From Kitasatospora sp. NBC_00315 (GTDB lineage: Bacteria; Actinomycetota; Actinomycetes; Streptomycetales; Streptomycetaceae), in NCBI RefSeq assembly GCF_041435095.1, contig NZ_CP108025.1:6696001-6760000 (forward strand): a stretch of 64,000 nucleotides of DNA, given 5' to 3'. A program made the position numbers and the translations under genes. Of the stretch, positions 50,601-59,487 are shown piece after piece. Within the stretch, counting starts at the first letter, position 1; the number at the start of each line of letters is the position of its first letter. A model generated the notes under the pieces. The model had not been told where the DNA came from. It saw nothing but the letters and a program-made list of their open reading frames with translations, and made no database searches.

Positions 50601-51081
50601 ATCCGACGGCGCGCCCCGGCCGTCGGCCGGCGGTGATCCAGGTCGCATCCGGACGCCGATTCGAGAGAGGCCGGCCCCAGGCCGGTAGTGTGGCGTTCTG
50701 GTTGGCCCGGGAGGGTTGGCGACCGGCGTCCGATCTGAGGCGTTTGTCGCCTTTTTGACGTGGTGCAACCCCCTGTGGTTCGAAGTGTGGGCAATTCGAC
50801 GGGTCGCCTGCGGGACGGGGAGAATGCCGTAGGGTCCGGTGCGATCGTGCCGGTTGCCCCGGGTTGTCGTTGTTTCAGATGGCGTTCCACCGCGCACGGG
50901 TGGGGCGCGGGCCGGGGTGTCGCAGCGCGCCGGTGGATCTACGGCCGCAGCGCCTCGGCGCGGCGGCCGTGAGTGGTTGAGGGGTGGGCCGGAATCCGGC
51001 CCGGCCCGTGAGCGGATGTGGGCGCTGCGGTCGGTGATCGTGTCGCCAAGGGCGCGGCAGCGGCCTGGAAGGAGCTTTGAC
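50601..51081 (+). other. 481-bp gap upstream of bluB-cobT
   Basis: Holds a hairpin with a T-tract (50718-50756) and a TTGACG (50755-50760) without a clear -10. No cobalamin-riboswitch core (B12 box) was recognised. No gene is seen. Confidence 0.5.
50718..50756 (+). terminator. Terminator or attenuator after cobL
   Basis: GGCGAC (50718-50723) pairs with GTCGCC (50746-50751), followed directly by TTTTT (50752-50756). An inner GGCG/CGCC stem is a competing fold. Confidence 0.5.
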
Positions 51082-54000
51082 ATGACCGATGGCGGCCACG
51101 TCCCCAGCGAGGGACTACCGGAGCACCTGCTCGTCGGGTCCGACCCGGCCGGCCGGCCGGAGGGCTTCGCGGTACCCGCCGCCCCGGTCCAGGGTGCCGC
51201 GGTGCAGGGCATCCCGGCGCAGGGGTACCCGGCGCACGCGGCGCAGGCACCCGGCGTGCCCGGCTACGGCGCACCCGGATCCGCCGGCGCTCCGCCGCCC
51301 GCCGAGGCGGGCTTCCAGCGTCCGGGCTTCACCTTCCTCGACCAGCCCGACCAGCTGGAGGACGAGGAGGACGTGCTGCTGATGCCCGGTCCGCAGGGCT
51401 CGTGGGGCGAGCCGCTCGTGCACGGCCCCGGCGAGCCCGCCGCGTTCCCGCCGAGCCAGGCCGAGCAGAACCCGCTCGTGCAGAACCCGCTCGTGCAGAG
51501 CCCGGTGGCGCCGAGCCCGGCCGTCGAGGCACCCACCGTGGCGGACACCGTGGCGCTGCGCGCCGTCGGCGACGAGCTGGCCACCGGGGCCGCGCCGGCC
51601 GGTACCCCGGTCGAGCCCTCCTGGCCCCCGCTGGCACCACCGGTCCTCGCGGCGCCCGCCGAGGCGCCCGCCGCACCCGCCGCACCCGTCGGGGCAGCGG
51701 CCGCCGCGCCGGTGGCCGTCGAGCCGTCCGCACCCGCCACAGCCGCGCCCGTCCCGGCCGTCGAGCCGTCCGCACCCGAGGCGCCCGGCTCCGCCGCGCC
51801 CGCCCAGACACCGGAGCAGTTGATCGCCGCTCAGCCGCCCCGGCGCCCGCTGCACGCCGGGCCGCCGATCCCCGACCCCTCGCTGATGACCGGCCACGTA
51901 CCGGTGCGCTCGCTCGCCGACCGGGGGCCCTCCCAGGGCAGCACCCCGGCGCACGGCGTCCGGGTGGTCGGCCGGCCTGATCAGCCGCAGAGCGTGCCGC
52001 CCGTGCAGCAGGCCCAGGCGGCGGCGCCGGAGGCGCCCGTCGCGGAGCAGAGCCTGCCGGAGACCGTGCGGCCGCAAGCGGCGGAGCCGCAGGCCGTGCC
52101 GCTCCAGGACGTGCCGGTCGCCGAGGCACAGCAGGTCGCGCCGGCACCCGTGCCGGAGCAGACCGTGCCGGAGCAGCCGGCCGTTGAGCAGCCCGTCGTT
52201 GAGCAGCCCGTCGCCGAACAGCCGGCCGCCGAGCAGGCGGTCGTCGAGCAGTCCGTGCCGGAGCAGCCGGTGCCGGAGGCGCCCGTCGCGGAGCAGACCC
52301 TGCCGGAGACCGTGCGGCCGCAAGCGGCGGAGCCGCAGGCCGTGCCGCTCCAGGACGTGCTGGTCGCCGAGGCGGCCCAGCCGCAGCAGGAGGCCGTGGT
52401 ACCGGTCGTGACGCCGCCGCAGGCACCCGATGCCGCGCCCGAGCAGCCGGCGGCCCCGCAGCCGGTGGCCCAGCAGCAGGCGCCCGAGCAGCCGGTGGCC
52501 GAGCCCGTGGCCGCGGTACTCCCCGCGGCCGCTCCGGCCCCGGTGACCGGTCGCGCGGCCGCCCGCGCCGGACGGATCTCGGCGTTCCTGGCCGCGCCGA
52601 CCCCGCACGGTCTGCCCACGGTCGGGGCGGAGCCCGCCCCGGTCGTCGAGCAGCAGGCGGCCGTCGAGCTGCCGTCCGCCGAGCAGGCCGTCGCCGAGCA
52701 GCCGACGGCGGGTACGCCCGTCGCCGAGCAGCCGCTCGGGCAGCCCGTCGACGTCGCGAACGGCACCGGTCTGCCCGCCGAGGCGGCGCAGGCCCCGCAG
52801 GCCGCCGTGTCGCCGACGGCGGAGGGCACCGGTGACATGGCGGCCGCCCACGCCGCCGCGCCGTCGCCCGAGCAGCCGCAGCAGCAGCCGGAGGCGGCCC
52901 CGCAGGCGCCCGCACCGGCCGGACCGGACACGACCGCCCCGGAGGCGCCCGTCCAGGGCGATGCCGGGGTCCCCACCGAGGACGGTCAGGCCGAACCCCA
53001 GGCCGCCCCCGAATCCGAGGAGGGCACCGTCATCACGGGCACCGACGCCACCGTCACCCACGCCACCGTCACCGAGGCCGCCGTCACCGGGCCCGCCGGT
53101 GAGGTCCTCACCGGGCCCGCCGCCGGTGCCGTGGCCGCCACCGCTCCCGAGGCCGCTCCCGAGGCCGCTCCCGAGGCCGTCACCGGAGCCGTCGAGGAGG
53201 CCGTGCCGGACGTCCTGGCCGAGGAGCCGCGCCCGCCGGCCGCCCCCGGGTACGACGAGGCCGGCCGGGAGGCCGTCCACCAGGTGATCCGCGAGCGCCG
53301 CGACGTCCGCAACGGCTTCCGTCCGGACCCGATCCCGCACGAGGTGCTGATCCGGGTTCTGGAGGCGGCCCACACCGCGCCCAGCGTCGGCTACTCCCAG
53401 CCCTGGGACTTCGTCGTCATCCGCTCGGCCAAGACCCGCCGCAAGATGCACGAGCTGGCGGAGCGCCAGCGTGAGGCCTACGCCGACTCGCTCCCCAAGG
53501 GCCGGGCCAAGCAGTTCAAGGAAATCAAGATCGAGGCCATCCTCGACACCCCGGTGAACATCGTGGTCACCGCCGACCGCACCCGTGGCGGCCGGCACAC
53601 CCTCGGCCGGCACACCCAGCCGCAGATGGCTCCGTACTCGGCGGCGCTCGCCGTGGAGAACCTCTGGCTGGCCGCCCGCGCCGAGGGCCTGGGCGTCGGC
53701 TGGGTGAGCTTCTTCGACGAGGACGAGATGGTCCGCGAGCTCGGCCTGCCCGAGCACCTGGAGGTCGTCGCGTACCTGTGCGTCGGCTACGTCGACGCCT
53801 TCCCGGACGAGCCCGAGCTCCAGCAGCAGGGCTGGGCCAAGAAGCGCCCGCTCTCCTGGGTCGTCCACGAGGAGCAGTACGGCAACCGCGCGCTGCCCGG
53901 CGAGGAGCCGCACAGCCTGCTCGCCGAGACCCTGCGCGGGATCCGCCCGCTGGACGCCAAGGCGCTCGGCGAGGCGTGGGACCGCCAGAAGCGGATGACC

Positions 54001-54987
54001 AAGCCGGCCGGTTCGCTCGGCATGCTGGAGATCATCTCGGCGCAGCTCTGCGGCCTGTCCCGCAAGTGCCCGCCGCCGATCCCGGAGCCGGGCTGCGTGG
54101 CGATCTTCGCCGGTGACCACGGCGTGCACGCCCAGGGCGTCAGCCCCTGGCCGCAGGAGGTCACCGCGCAGATGGTGGCCAACTTCCTGGCGGGCGGCGC
54201 GGTGATCAACGCCTTCGCCAAGCAGATCGGCACCGAGGTCGTCGTCGTCGACGTCGGCGTGAAGAGCGACCTGCCGGACGCGATCCAGTCCGGTCGCACC
54301 ACCGGTCTGCTCCCGCGCAAGGTGAAGCCCGGCACGGACGACATGACCCAGGGCCCGGCGATGAGCCGGGAGGAGGCGCTGAAGGCGATCGAGGTCGGTA
54401 TCGAGACCGCCCGCGACCTGGTCGCGGCCGGCAACAAGGTGCTGATCACCGGTGACATGGGCATCGGCAACACCACCGCCTCCGCCGCGCTGATCTCGGT
54501 GTTCGCCGGAATCGACCCCGGCGAGGTCACCGGCCGCGGTACGGGCATCGACGACGCGATGCACGCCCACAAGGTCGAGGTGATCCGCGCCGCGCTGGCG
54601 CTGCACCAGCCCGACCCGGGCGACCCGATCGGCGTCCTGGCGGCCATCGGCGGCCTGGAGCACGCCGCCATCGCGGGCTTCCTGCTGGGCGCGGCCTCGC
54701 TGCGCACGCCGGTCGTCCTCGACGGCGTCATCGCGGGTTCGGCGGCACTGGCCGCCAAGGCGATCGCCCCCGAGGTGCTGGCCGCGTGCATCGCCGGCCA
54801 CCGGTCCGCCGAGCCTGGCCACCAGGCCGCGCTGGCCAAGCTCGGGCTGCGTCCGCTGATCGACCTGGATCTGCGGCTCGGCGAGGGCACCGGAGCGCTG
54901 CTGGCGCTGCCGCTGGTGCAGAGTGCGGCCCGTTCGATGCACGATGTAGCCACGTTCGACTCCGCCGGCGTCACCGAGAAGGCCTGA
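51082..54987 (+). CDS. cobT: BluB-CobT fusion with long disordered N-terminal region
   Basis: Encodes 1301 residues from ATG 51082 (RBS GAAGGAG). Residues 1 to ~720 are low-complexity, rich in Pro, Ala, Glu, Gln and Val (EQPVVEQPVAEQPA type), with a 101-bp internal duplication. Residues ~725-945 are a BluB-like flavin enzyme (AVHQVIRERRDVRNGF, TAPSVGYSQPWDF, SAALAVENLWLAARAEGLGVGW in part), which makes 5,6-dimethylbenzimidazole from FMNH2 and O2. Residues ~950-1301 are CobT (KPAGSLGMLE, FAGDHGVHAQGVSPWPQEVT, DMGIGNTTASAAL), which activates the base to alpha-ribazole phosphate. One chain thus makes and activates the lower B12 ligand. Confidence 0.93.
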   Translation: MTDGGHVPSEGLPEHLLVGSDPAGRPEGFAVPAAPVQGAAVQGIPAQGYPAHAAQAPGVPGYGAPGSAGAPPPAEAGFQRPGFTFLDQPDQLEDEEDVLLMPGPQGSWGEPLVHGPGEPAAFPPSQAEQNPLVQNPLVQSPVAPSPAVEAPTVADTVALRAVGDELATGAAPAGTPVEPSWPPLAPPVLAAPAEAPAAPAAPVGAAAAAPVAVEPSAPATAAPVPAVEPSAPEAPGSAAPAQTPEQLIAAQPPRRPLHAGPPIPDPSLMTGHVPVRSLADRGPSQGSTPAHGVRVVGRPDQPQSVPPVQQAQAAAPEAPVAEQSLPETVRPQAAEPQAVPLQDVPVAEAQQVAPAPVPEQTVPEQPAVEQPVVEQPVAEQPAAEQAVVEQSVPEQPVPEAPVAEQTLPETVRPQAAEPQAVPLQDVLVAEAAQPQQEAVVPVVTPPQAPDAAPEQPAAPQPVAQQQAPEQPVAEPVAAVLPAAAPAPVTGRAAARAGRISAFLAAPTPHGLPTVGAEPAPVVEQQAAVELPSAEQAVAEQPTAGTPVAEQPLGQPVDVANGTGLPAEAAQAPQAAVSPTAEGTGDMAAAHAAAPSPEQPQQQPEAAPQAPAPAGPDTTAPEAPVQGDAGVPTEDGQAEPQAAPESEEGTVITGTDATVTHATVTEAAVTGPAGEVLTGPAAGAVAATAPEAAPEAAPEAVTGAVEEAVPDVLAEEPRPPAAPGYDEAGREAVHQVIRERRDVRNGFRPDPIPHEVLIRVLEAAHTAPSVGYSQPWDFVVIRSAKTRRKMHELAERQREAYADSLPKGRAKQFKEIKIEAILDTPVNIVVTADRTRGGRHTLGRHTQPQMAPYSAALAVENLWLAARAEGLGVGWVSFFDEDEMVRELGLPEHLEVVAYLCVGYVDAFPDEPELQQQGWAKKRPLSWVVHEEQYGNRALPGEEPHSLLAETLRGIRPLDAKALGEAWDRQKRMTKPAGSLGMLEIISAQLCGLSRKCPPPIPEPGCVAIFAGDHGVHAQGVSPWPQEVTAQMVANFLAGGAVINAFAKQIGTEVVVVDVGVKSDLPDAIQSGRTTGLLPRKVKPGTDDMTQGPAMSREEALKAIEVGIETARDLVAAGNKVLITGDMGIGNTTASAALISVFAGIDPGEVTGRGTGIDDAMHAHKVEVIRAALALHQPDPGDPIGVLAAIGGLEHAAIAGFLLGAASLRTPVVLDGVIAGSAALAAKAIAPEVLAACIAGHRSAEPGHQAALAKLGLRPLIDLDLRLGEGTGALLALPLVQSAARSMHDVATFDSAGVTEKA
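52027..52373 (+). repeat. 101-bp direct repeat in the BluB-CobT disordered region
   Basis: 52027-52127 recurs at 52273-52373 (period 246 bp, 82 codons) with only two or three mismatches seen. Both copies encode EAPVAEQ(S/T)LPETVRPQAAEP and beyond. In frame, so a recent duplication that keeps the reading frame. Confidence 0.88.
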
Positions 54988-54999
54988 CCCGACGAAGTC

Positions 55000-55035
55000 C
55001 CCCGTACCCGGCCCGAGGGCGCGCCGGGTACGGGG
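55000..55035 (+). terminator. Hairpin between bluB-cobT and cysG
   Basis: CCCCGTACCCGG (55000-55011) pairs with CCGGGTACGGGG (55024-55035), 12-nt loop, between two same-strand genes only 96 bp apart; may attenuate rather than stop transcription. Confidence 0.75.
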
Positions 55036-55083
55036 ACCGCCGCCGTACCCGAAAACCCTCCCTCCCACCCAGGAGCCCCGCCC

Positions 55084-56340
55084 ATGACCGCGCCCACCCC
55101 AGCGCCCAACCCGCACCCCGGCACCGAGGGCCGCACTCCGTACCCGGTCGGCCTGCTGCTCGACGGCCGCCGCGTGGTGGTCGTCGGTGGCGGCCACGTC
55201 GCCCAGCGCCGGCTGCCCGCGCTGATCGCCGCGGGGGCCGACATCCAGCTGATATCACCGAGCACCACGCCCGCCGTGCAGGCGATGGCGGACGCCGGCG
55301 AGATCACCTGGCACCCCCGTCCGTACGAGGAGGGCGACCTCGCCGACACCTGGTACGTGCTGGTCGCCACGGACGCCCCGGCGGTCAACAGCGCCGTGAG
55401 TGCCGAGGCCGAGCGCCTGCGGGTGTTCTGCGCCCGCAGCGACGACGCCTCCGCCGCCAGCGCCTGGACCCCGGCTTCGGGCCACGACGGCGGCGCCACC
55501 GTGGCCGTCCTCACCGGGGACCCCCGGCACTCCGCCGCCCTGCGCAACGCCATCGTGGACGGCCTGCAGGACGGCTCCCTCGCCGCCCGCCAGTACCGCG
55601 AGCGGACCCCCGGGGTGGCGCTGGTCGGCGGCGGCCCCGGCGATCCGGACCTGATCACCGTGCGTGGCCGCCGTCTGCTCGCCGACGCGGACGTGGTGGT
55701 CGCCGACCGCCTCGCCCCGCGCGAGCTGCTCGCCGAGCTGGCGCCGCACGTCGAGGTGATCGACGCCTCCAAGATCCCCTACGGTCGCTTCATGGCCCAG
55801 GAGGCGATCAACCGGACGCTGATCGACCACGCCAAGGCCGGCAAGTTCGTGGTCCGCCTCAAGGGCGGTGACCCCTACGTCTTCGGGCGCGGCGGCGAGG
55901 AGCTGCTCGCCTGCGTCGAGGCCGGTCTGCCGGTCACCGTGGTTCCGGGGATCTCCAGCTCGATCAGCGTGCCGGCGGCCGCGGGCATCCCGGTCACCCA
56001 CCGCGGCATGACCCACGAGTTCACGGTGATCTCCGGGCACGTCGGCCCGGACGAGCGCTCGCTGACCAACTGGGACGCCGTGGCGGGGATGACCGGCACC
56101 GTGGTGCTGCTGATGGCCGTCGACAAGATCGGCGCGATCGCCGCCAAGCTGATCGAGGGCGGCCGCCCGCCCGCGACCCCGGTCGCGATCGTCCAGGAGG
56201 GCACCACGGCCGGCCAGCGGCGGATCGACGCGACGCTCGGCACGGTCGCCGCGACGGTCGCCGCCGAGCAGGTGCGCCCGCCCGCCGTGATCGTGGTCGG
56301 GGACGTCGTCAACGTCCTCGCCGACGCCTTCGGGGCCTGA
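55084..56340 (+). CDS. cysG: Siroheme synthase: precorrin-2 dehydrogenase / uroporphyrinogen-III C-methyltransferase
   Basis: Encodes 418 residues from ATG 55084. The N-terminal ~165 residues are the NAD-dependent dehydrogenase/chelatase part (RVVVVGGGHVAQRRLPALI). The C-terminal SUMT domain has GVALVGGGPGDPDLITVRG, KIPYGRFMAQEAIN and RLKGGDPYVFGRGGEE. It methylates uroporphyrinogen III twice to precorrin-2 and can oxidise this to sirohydrochlorin, so it feeds both B12 and siroheme. It follows bluB-cobT after 96 bp with a hairpin in the gap. Confidence 0.94.
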   Translation: MTAPTPAPNPHPGTEGRTPYPVGLLLDGRRVVVVGGGHVAQRRLPALIAAGADIQLISPSTTPAVQAMADAGEITWHPRPYEEGDLADTWYVLVATDAPAVNSAVSAEAERLRVFCARSDDASAASAWTPASGHDGGATVAVLTGDPRHSAALRNAIVDGLQDGSLAARQYRERTPGVALVGGGPGDPDLITVRGRRLLADADVVVADRLAPRELLAELAPHVEVIDASKIPYGRFMAQEAINRTLIDHAKAGKFVVRLKGGDPYVFGRGGEELLACVEAGLPVTVVPGISSSISVPAAAGIPVTHRGMTHEFTVISGHVGPDERSLTNWDAVAGMTGTVVLLMAVDKIGAIAAKLIEGGRPPATPVAIVQEGTTAGQRRIDATLGTVAATVAAEQVRPPAVIVVGDVVNVLADAFGA

Positions 56341-56464
56341 GACCCCCGGGGTCGCGCCCTGACGCCGGGCCCGGTGGAGAGCCTCCACCGGGCCCGAGCG
56401 CGCCCCGCCCGGGTCCTGTTCGGGCCCCGCCCACGTGCTGCCCGAGCGCGACCCCGCCCGGGTG

Positions 56465-59245
56465 CTACCCGAGCGGCTGTTCGGTCCAGATGACCTTGCC
56501 GGTACCGGTGTAGCGGGTGCCCCAGCGCTCGGCGAACTGGGCGACCAGGAAGAGCCCGCGCCCGCCCTCGTCCGTGCTGGCCGCGTACCGCAGGTGCGGG
56601 GAGGTGCTGCTGGTGTCGGAGACCTCGCAGATCAGCATCCGGTCGAGCAGCAGCCGTACCCGGATGGGCCCGGTGGCGTAGCGGATCGCGTTGGTGATCA
56701 GCTCGCTGAGGATCAGCTCGGTGACGAACGCCGCCTCCTCCAGACCCCACGCGCCCAGCTGCGCGCTGACGGCGGCACGGACGCCGGAGACGGCCGCCGG
56801 GTCGGAGGGCACCTCCCACTGCGCCATCCGCTCGGCCGCCAGCACCTTGGTCCGGGCGACCAGCAGCGCGATGTCGTCGGTCGGCCGGCTGGGCAGCAGG
56901 GCGCCGAGAACGTCCGCGCAGGTCTGCTCGGGGTTGCGGCCCGCCCGGGCCAGGGCGGTGCGCAGCAGGTCGAGGCCCACGTCGATGTCCCGGGTGCGGT
57001 CCTCGACCAGGCCGTCGGTGTACAGCACCAGCGTGCTGCCCTCCGCCAGCTCCAGCTCCGCCGTCTCGAAGGGCATGCCGGCCAGGCCGAGCGGCGGCCC
57101 CGCGGGCAGCGAGGGGTACTCCACGGTGCCGTCGGGGTGGACCACGGCGGGCGGGGGATGGCCGGCCCGGGCGAGCGTGCAGCGCCGGGAGACCGGGTCG
57201 TAGACCGCGTACAGGCAGGTGGCGCCGGTCACCTGGGACCCGCCCTGGGTGGCCGCCTGGTCCTGGTCGATCCGGCTGACCAGCTCGTCCAGGTGGCCGA
57301 GCAGTTCGTCCGGCGCCAGGTCGAGCGCGGAGAAGTTGTGGATCGCGGTCCGCAGGCGCCCCATCGTGGCGGCCGCGTGCAGGCCGTGACCGACCACGTC
57401 GCCGACCACCAGGGCCACCCGGGCGCCCGGCAACGGGATCACGTCGAACCAGTCGCCGCCCACGCCGGCCTGCGCCGGAAGGTAGCGGTGCGCGACCTCC
57501 AGCGCGTTCTGCGGCGGCAGGCTCCGGGGGAGCAGGCTGTGCTGGAGCGTCACCGCCATCGCGTGCTCGCGGGTGTAGCGGCGGGCGTTGTCGATGCAGA
57601 CGGCTGCGTGCGCGACCAGTTCCTCGGCCAGCGAGAGATCGTCCTCCTCGAACGGTTCGGTCCGCTCGCAGCGCCAGAACCGGGCCACCCCCAGCAGGAC
57701 TCCCCTGGCCCGCAGCGGCACCCGGATCAGCGAGTGCACGCCGTGTTCCAGGATCAGTTCGGCGCCGGCCGGGTCCTGGGTGCGCCAGGCGGTGGCGACC
57801 CGGAGGTCGGGCTCCAGCACCGGCCGGCCGCCGGCGATGCTGCGGGCCAGGTGGGACTCCGGGACGACGTCGATCAGGGTGCCCGCGACCATGAACGGCA
57901 CCTCGGCGCCGACGCTGCTGAGCGCAGCCCGGCGCATCCGGCTGATGGCGCTCCCGGTCGGCGGTTCGTCCCCGCCGAACACCTGCTCCGCCAGGTCCAC
58001 GCTGACGATGTCGGCGAACGAGGGCACCAGCACCTGGGCGAGTTCCTCGGCGGTCCGGGTGACGTCCAGGGTGCTGCCGATGCTCACCCCGGCCTCGTAG
58101 AGCAGCCGCAGCCGTCCGCGCGCCCGGTCGACCCGGCCGGCCAGGCCGACCAGCTCGGTGGAGTCGCGCAGGGTCGCCACACTGCCCGCCGGGCCGCCGT
58201 CCCGGTCGGTGGGCCTGATGTTCACCGCGAGCAGCCGCCCGCCGGCCGGCACCACGTCGTCGGTGACCGTCCTGCCCGCGGCGAGCAGGGCGGCCAGCGC
58301 CGGCGCCAGGCCCACCTCGGTGACCGGCCGCCCCTCCGCGTCCCGGGGCAGCTCCAGCAGCCGGCGTGCCTCGTCGTTGGCCAGCACCAGCCCGCCGTCG
58401 CCGTCGGTGATCAGCACGCCCTCCCGGACGGAGTGCAGCACCGCGTCGTGGTGCTCGTACATCCGGGTCATCTCGACCGGGTCGAGACCGTGCGTCTGGC
58501 GCCGCAGCCGACGGCTGACCAGCGCCGTTCCACCGGTGGCCAGGCACAGCGCCGCTCCGGCGGCGCCCAGCACGATGGGCAGCTGGTGGTTGGAGGCGCT
58601 GCTGACCCGCGCGATGGTGATACCCGCCGAGACCAGGCCGACCACCGCGCCGTTCGGCGCCCGCACCGGGACGACGGCCTGCACCAGGGGGCCGATCGTG
58701 CCGGTGATCTGCTCGGTGACCACCCCGCCCGCCAGCGCGGGCTCGATGGTGCCGACGAACTTCTTGCCGATCCGGTCCGGCAGCGGGTGGGTGTAGCGGA
58801 TGCCGTCGTTGTTCAGCACCACGACGAAGTCGACGCCGGTCTGGATCCGGACGGACTGCGCCTTCGGCTGGAGGATCGCGGTCGGGTCGGGGCTCTGCAG
58901 CGCCTCGACGATGCCGGGTGAGTTGGCGAAGGTCTGGGCGACGGCGACGGACCGGTTGCGGGCCTCCTCGACGCTGTCCCGGTTGGACTGCACCACCAAC
59001 GCGACCACGGCCGCCGCCACCAGCAGCAGGACCACCACCACCTGGAGGGCGAAGACCTGGGCGGCCAGGCTGAGACTGTTCGACGCCGAGCGGATACGCC
59101 GCCCCGGGGCCCGCTCGGGGGCCGGCTGCTCGGGACGCTCCGTCTGCTCGCGCGGTGAACGCGAAGGGTCTGGCCGGCCCGACGGAAGCCCACCGGCGGC
59201 GCCAGCGGCCGGGCGCCCCCTGGCCCGGCCCGGAAAACGGGCCAT
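56465..59245 (-). CDS. Sensor PP2C (SpoIIE) phosphatase with PAS, GAF and HATPase domains
   Basis: Encodes 926 residues from ATG 59245. After a basic N-terminus come a membrane helix (~60-85), an extracellular single-PAS sensor like that of CitA/DcuS kinases (NDGIRYTHPLPDRIGKKF, then GLVSAGITIARV), and a second helix (~225-248). The cytoplasmic part has a PAS domain, a GAF domain (~405-555), the SpoIIE/PP2C phosphatase (AGVGGDWFDVIPL, VGDVVGHGLHAA, TDDIALLVAR) and a C-terminal HATPase_c domain (ELITNAIRYATGP, GGRGLFLVAQFAERWG) like anti-sigma kinases. It probably runs a partner-switching (anti-anti-sigma) circuit in response to an outside ligand. No partner gene is adjacent. Confidence 0.93.
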   Translation of the reverse strand: MARFPGRARGRPAAGAAGGLPSGRPDPSRSPREQTERPEQPAPERAPGRRIRSASNSLSLAAQVFALQVVVVLLLVAAAVVALVVQSNRDSVEEARNRSVAVAQTFANSPGIVEALQSPDPTAILQPKAQSVRIQTGVDFVVVLNNDGIRYTHPLPDRIGKKFVGTIEPALAGGVVTEQITGTIGPLVQAVVPVRAPNGAVVGLVSAGITIARVSSASNHQLPIVLGAAGAALCLATGGTALVSRRLRRQTHGLDPVEMTRMYEHHDAVLHSVREGVLITDGDGGLVLANDEARRLLELPRDAEGRPVTEVGLAPALAALLAAGRTVTDDVVPAGGRLLAVNIRPTDRDGGPAGSVATLRDSTELVGLAGRVDRARGRLRLLYEAGVSIGSTLDVTRTAEELAQVLVPSFADIVSVDLAEQVFGGDEPPTGSAISRMRRAALSSVGAEVPFMVAGTLIDVVPESHLARSIAGGRPVLEPDLRVATAWRTQDPAGAELILEHGVHSLIRVPLRARGVLLGVARFWRCERTEPFEEDDLSLAEELVAHAAVCIDNARRYTREHAMAVTLQHSLLPRSLPPQNALEVAHRYLPAQAGVGGDWFDVIPLPGARVALVVGDVVGHGLHAAATMGRLRTAIHNFSALDLAPDELLGHLDELVSRIDQDQAATQGGSQVTGATCLYAVYDPVSRRCTLARAGHPPPAVVHPDGTVEYPSLPAGPPLGLAGMPFETAELELAEGSTLVLYTDGLVEDRTRDIDVGLDLLRTALARAGRNPEQTCADVLGALLPSRPTDDIALLVARTKVLAAERMAQWEVPSDPAAVSGVRAAVSAQLGAWGLEEAAFVTELILSELITNAIRYATGPIRVRLLLDRMLICEVSDTSSTSPHLRYAASTDEGGRGLFLVAQFAERWGTRYTGTGKVIWTEQPLG

Positions 59246-59487
59246 ACGCCATGTCTACACTGCCCGCGCCGGGCAGGCCAGGGGCAGCGCCGCGACGCGC
59301 CGGACCGTCCGCGGCGGCATCCGGTCGGCATCCGGTCGGCGCCCGGTCGGCATCCGGTCGGCGCCCGGGCCCCGGCGGTCCTCCGGTGGGGCGAGGCCCC
59401 GGTGCCGGCGGCAGGGGCGCGGTGCGGGAGCGAGGCGCGGCCGGGTGCGGTTTGGCCTTCGTCCGCCCGACCGGGCAAGATCGCACG

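Noticed and set aside
50601..51081. Cobalamin riboswitch before bluB-cobT
   Set aside because: No B12-box core or multi-helix pattern could be found by eye.
51115..55197. 1360-residue minus-strand frame opposite bluB-cobT
   Set aside because: A shadow of the repetitive, high-GC coding strand, with no recognisable domain.
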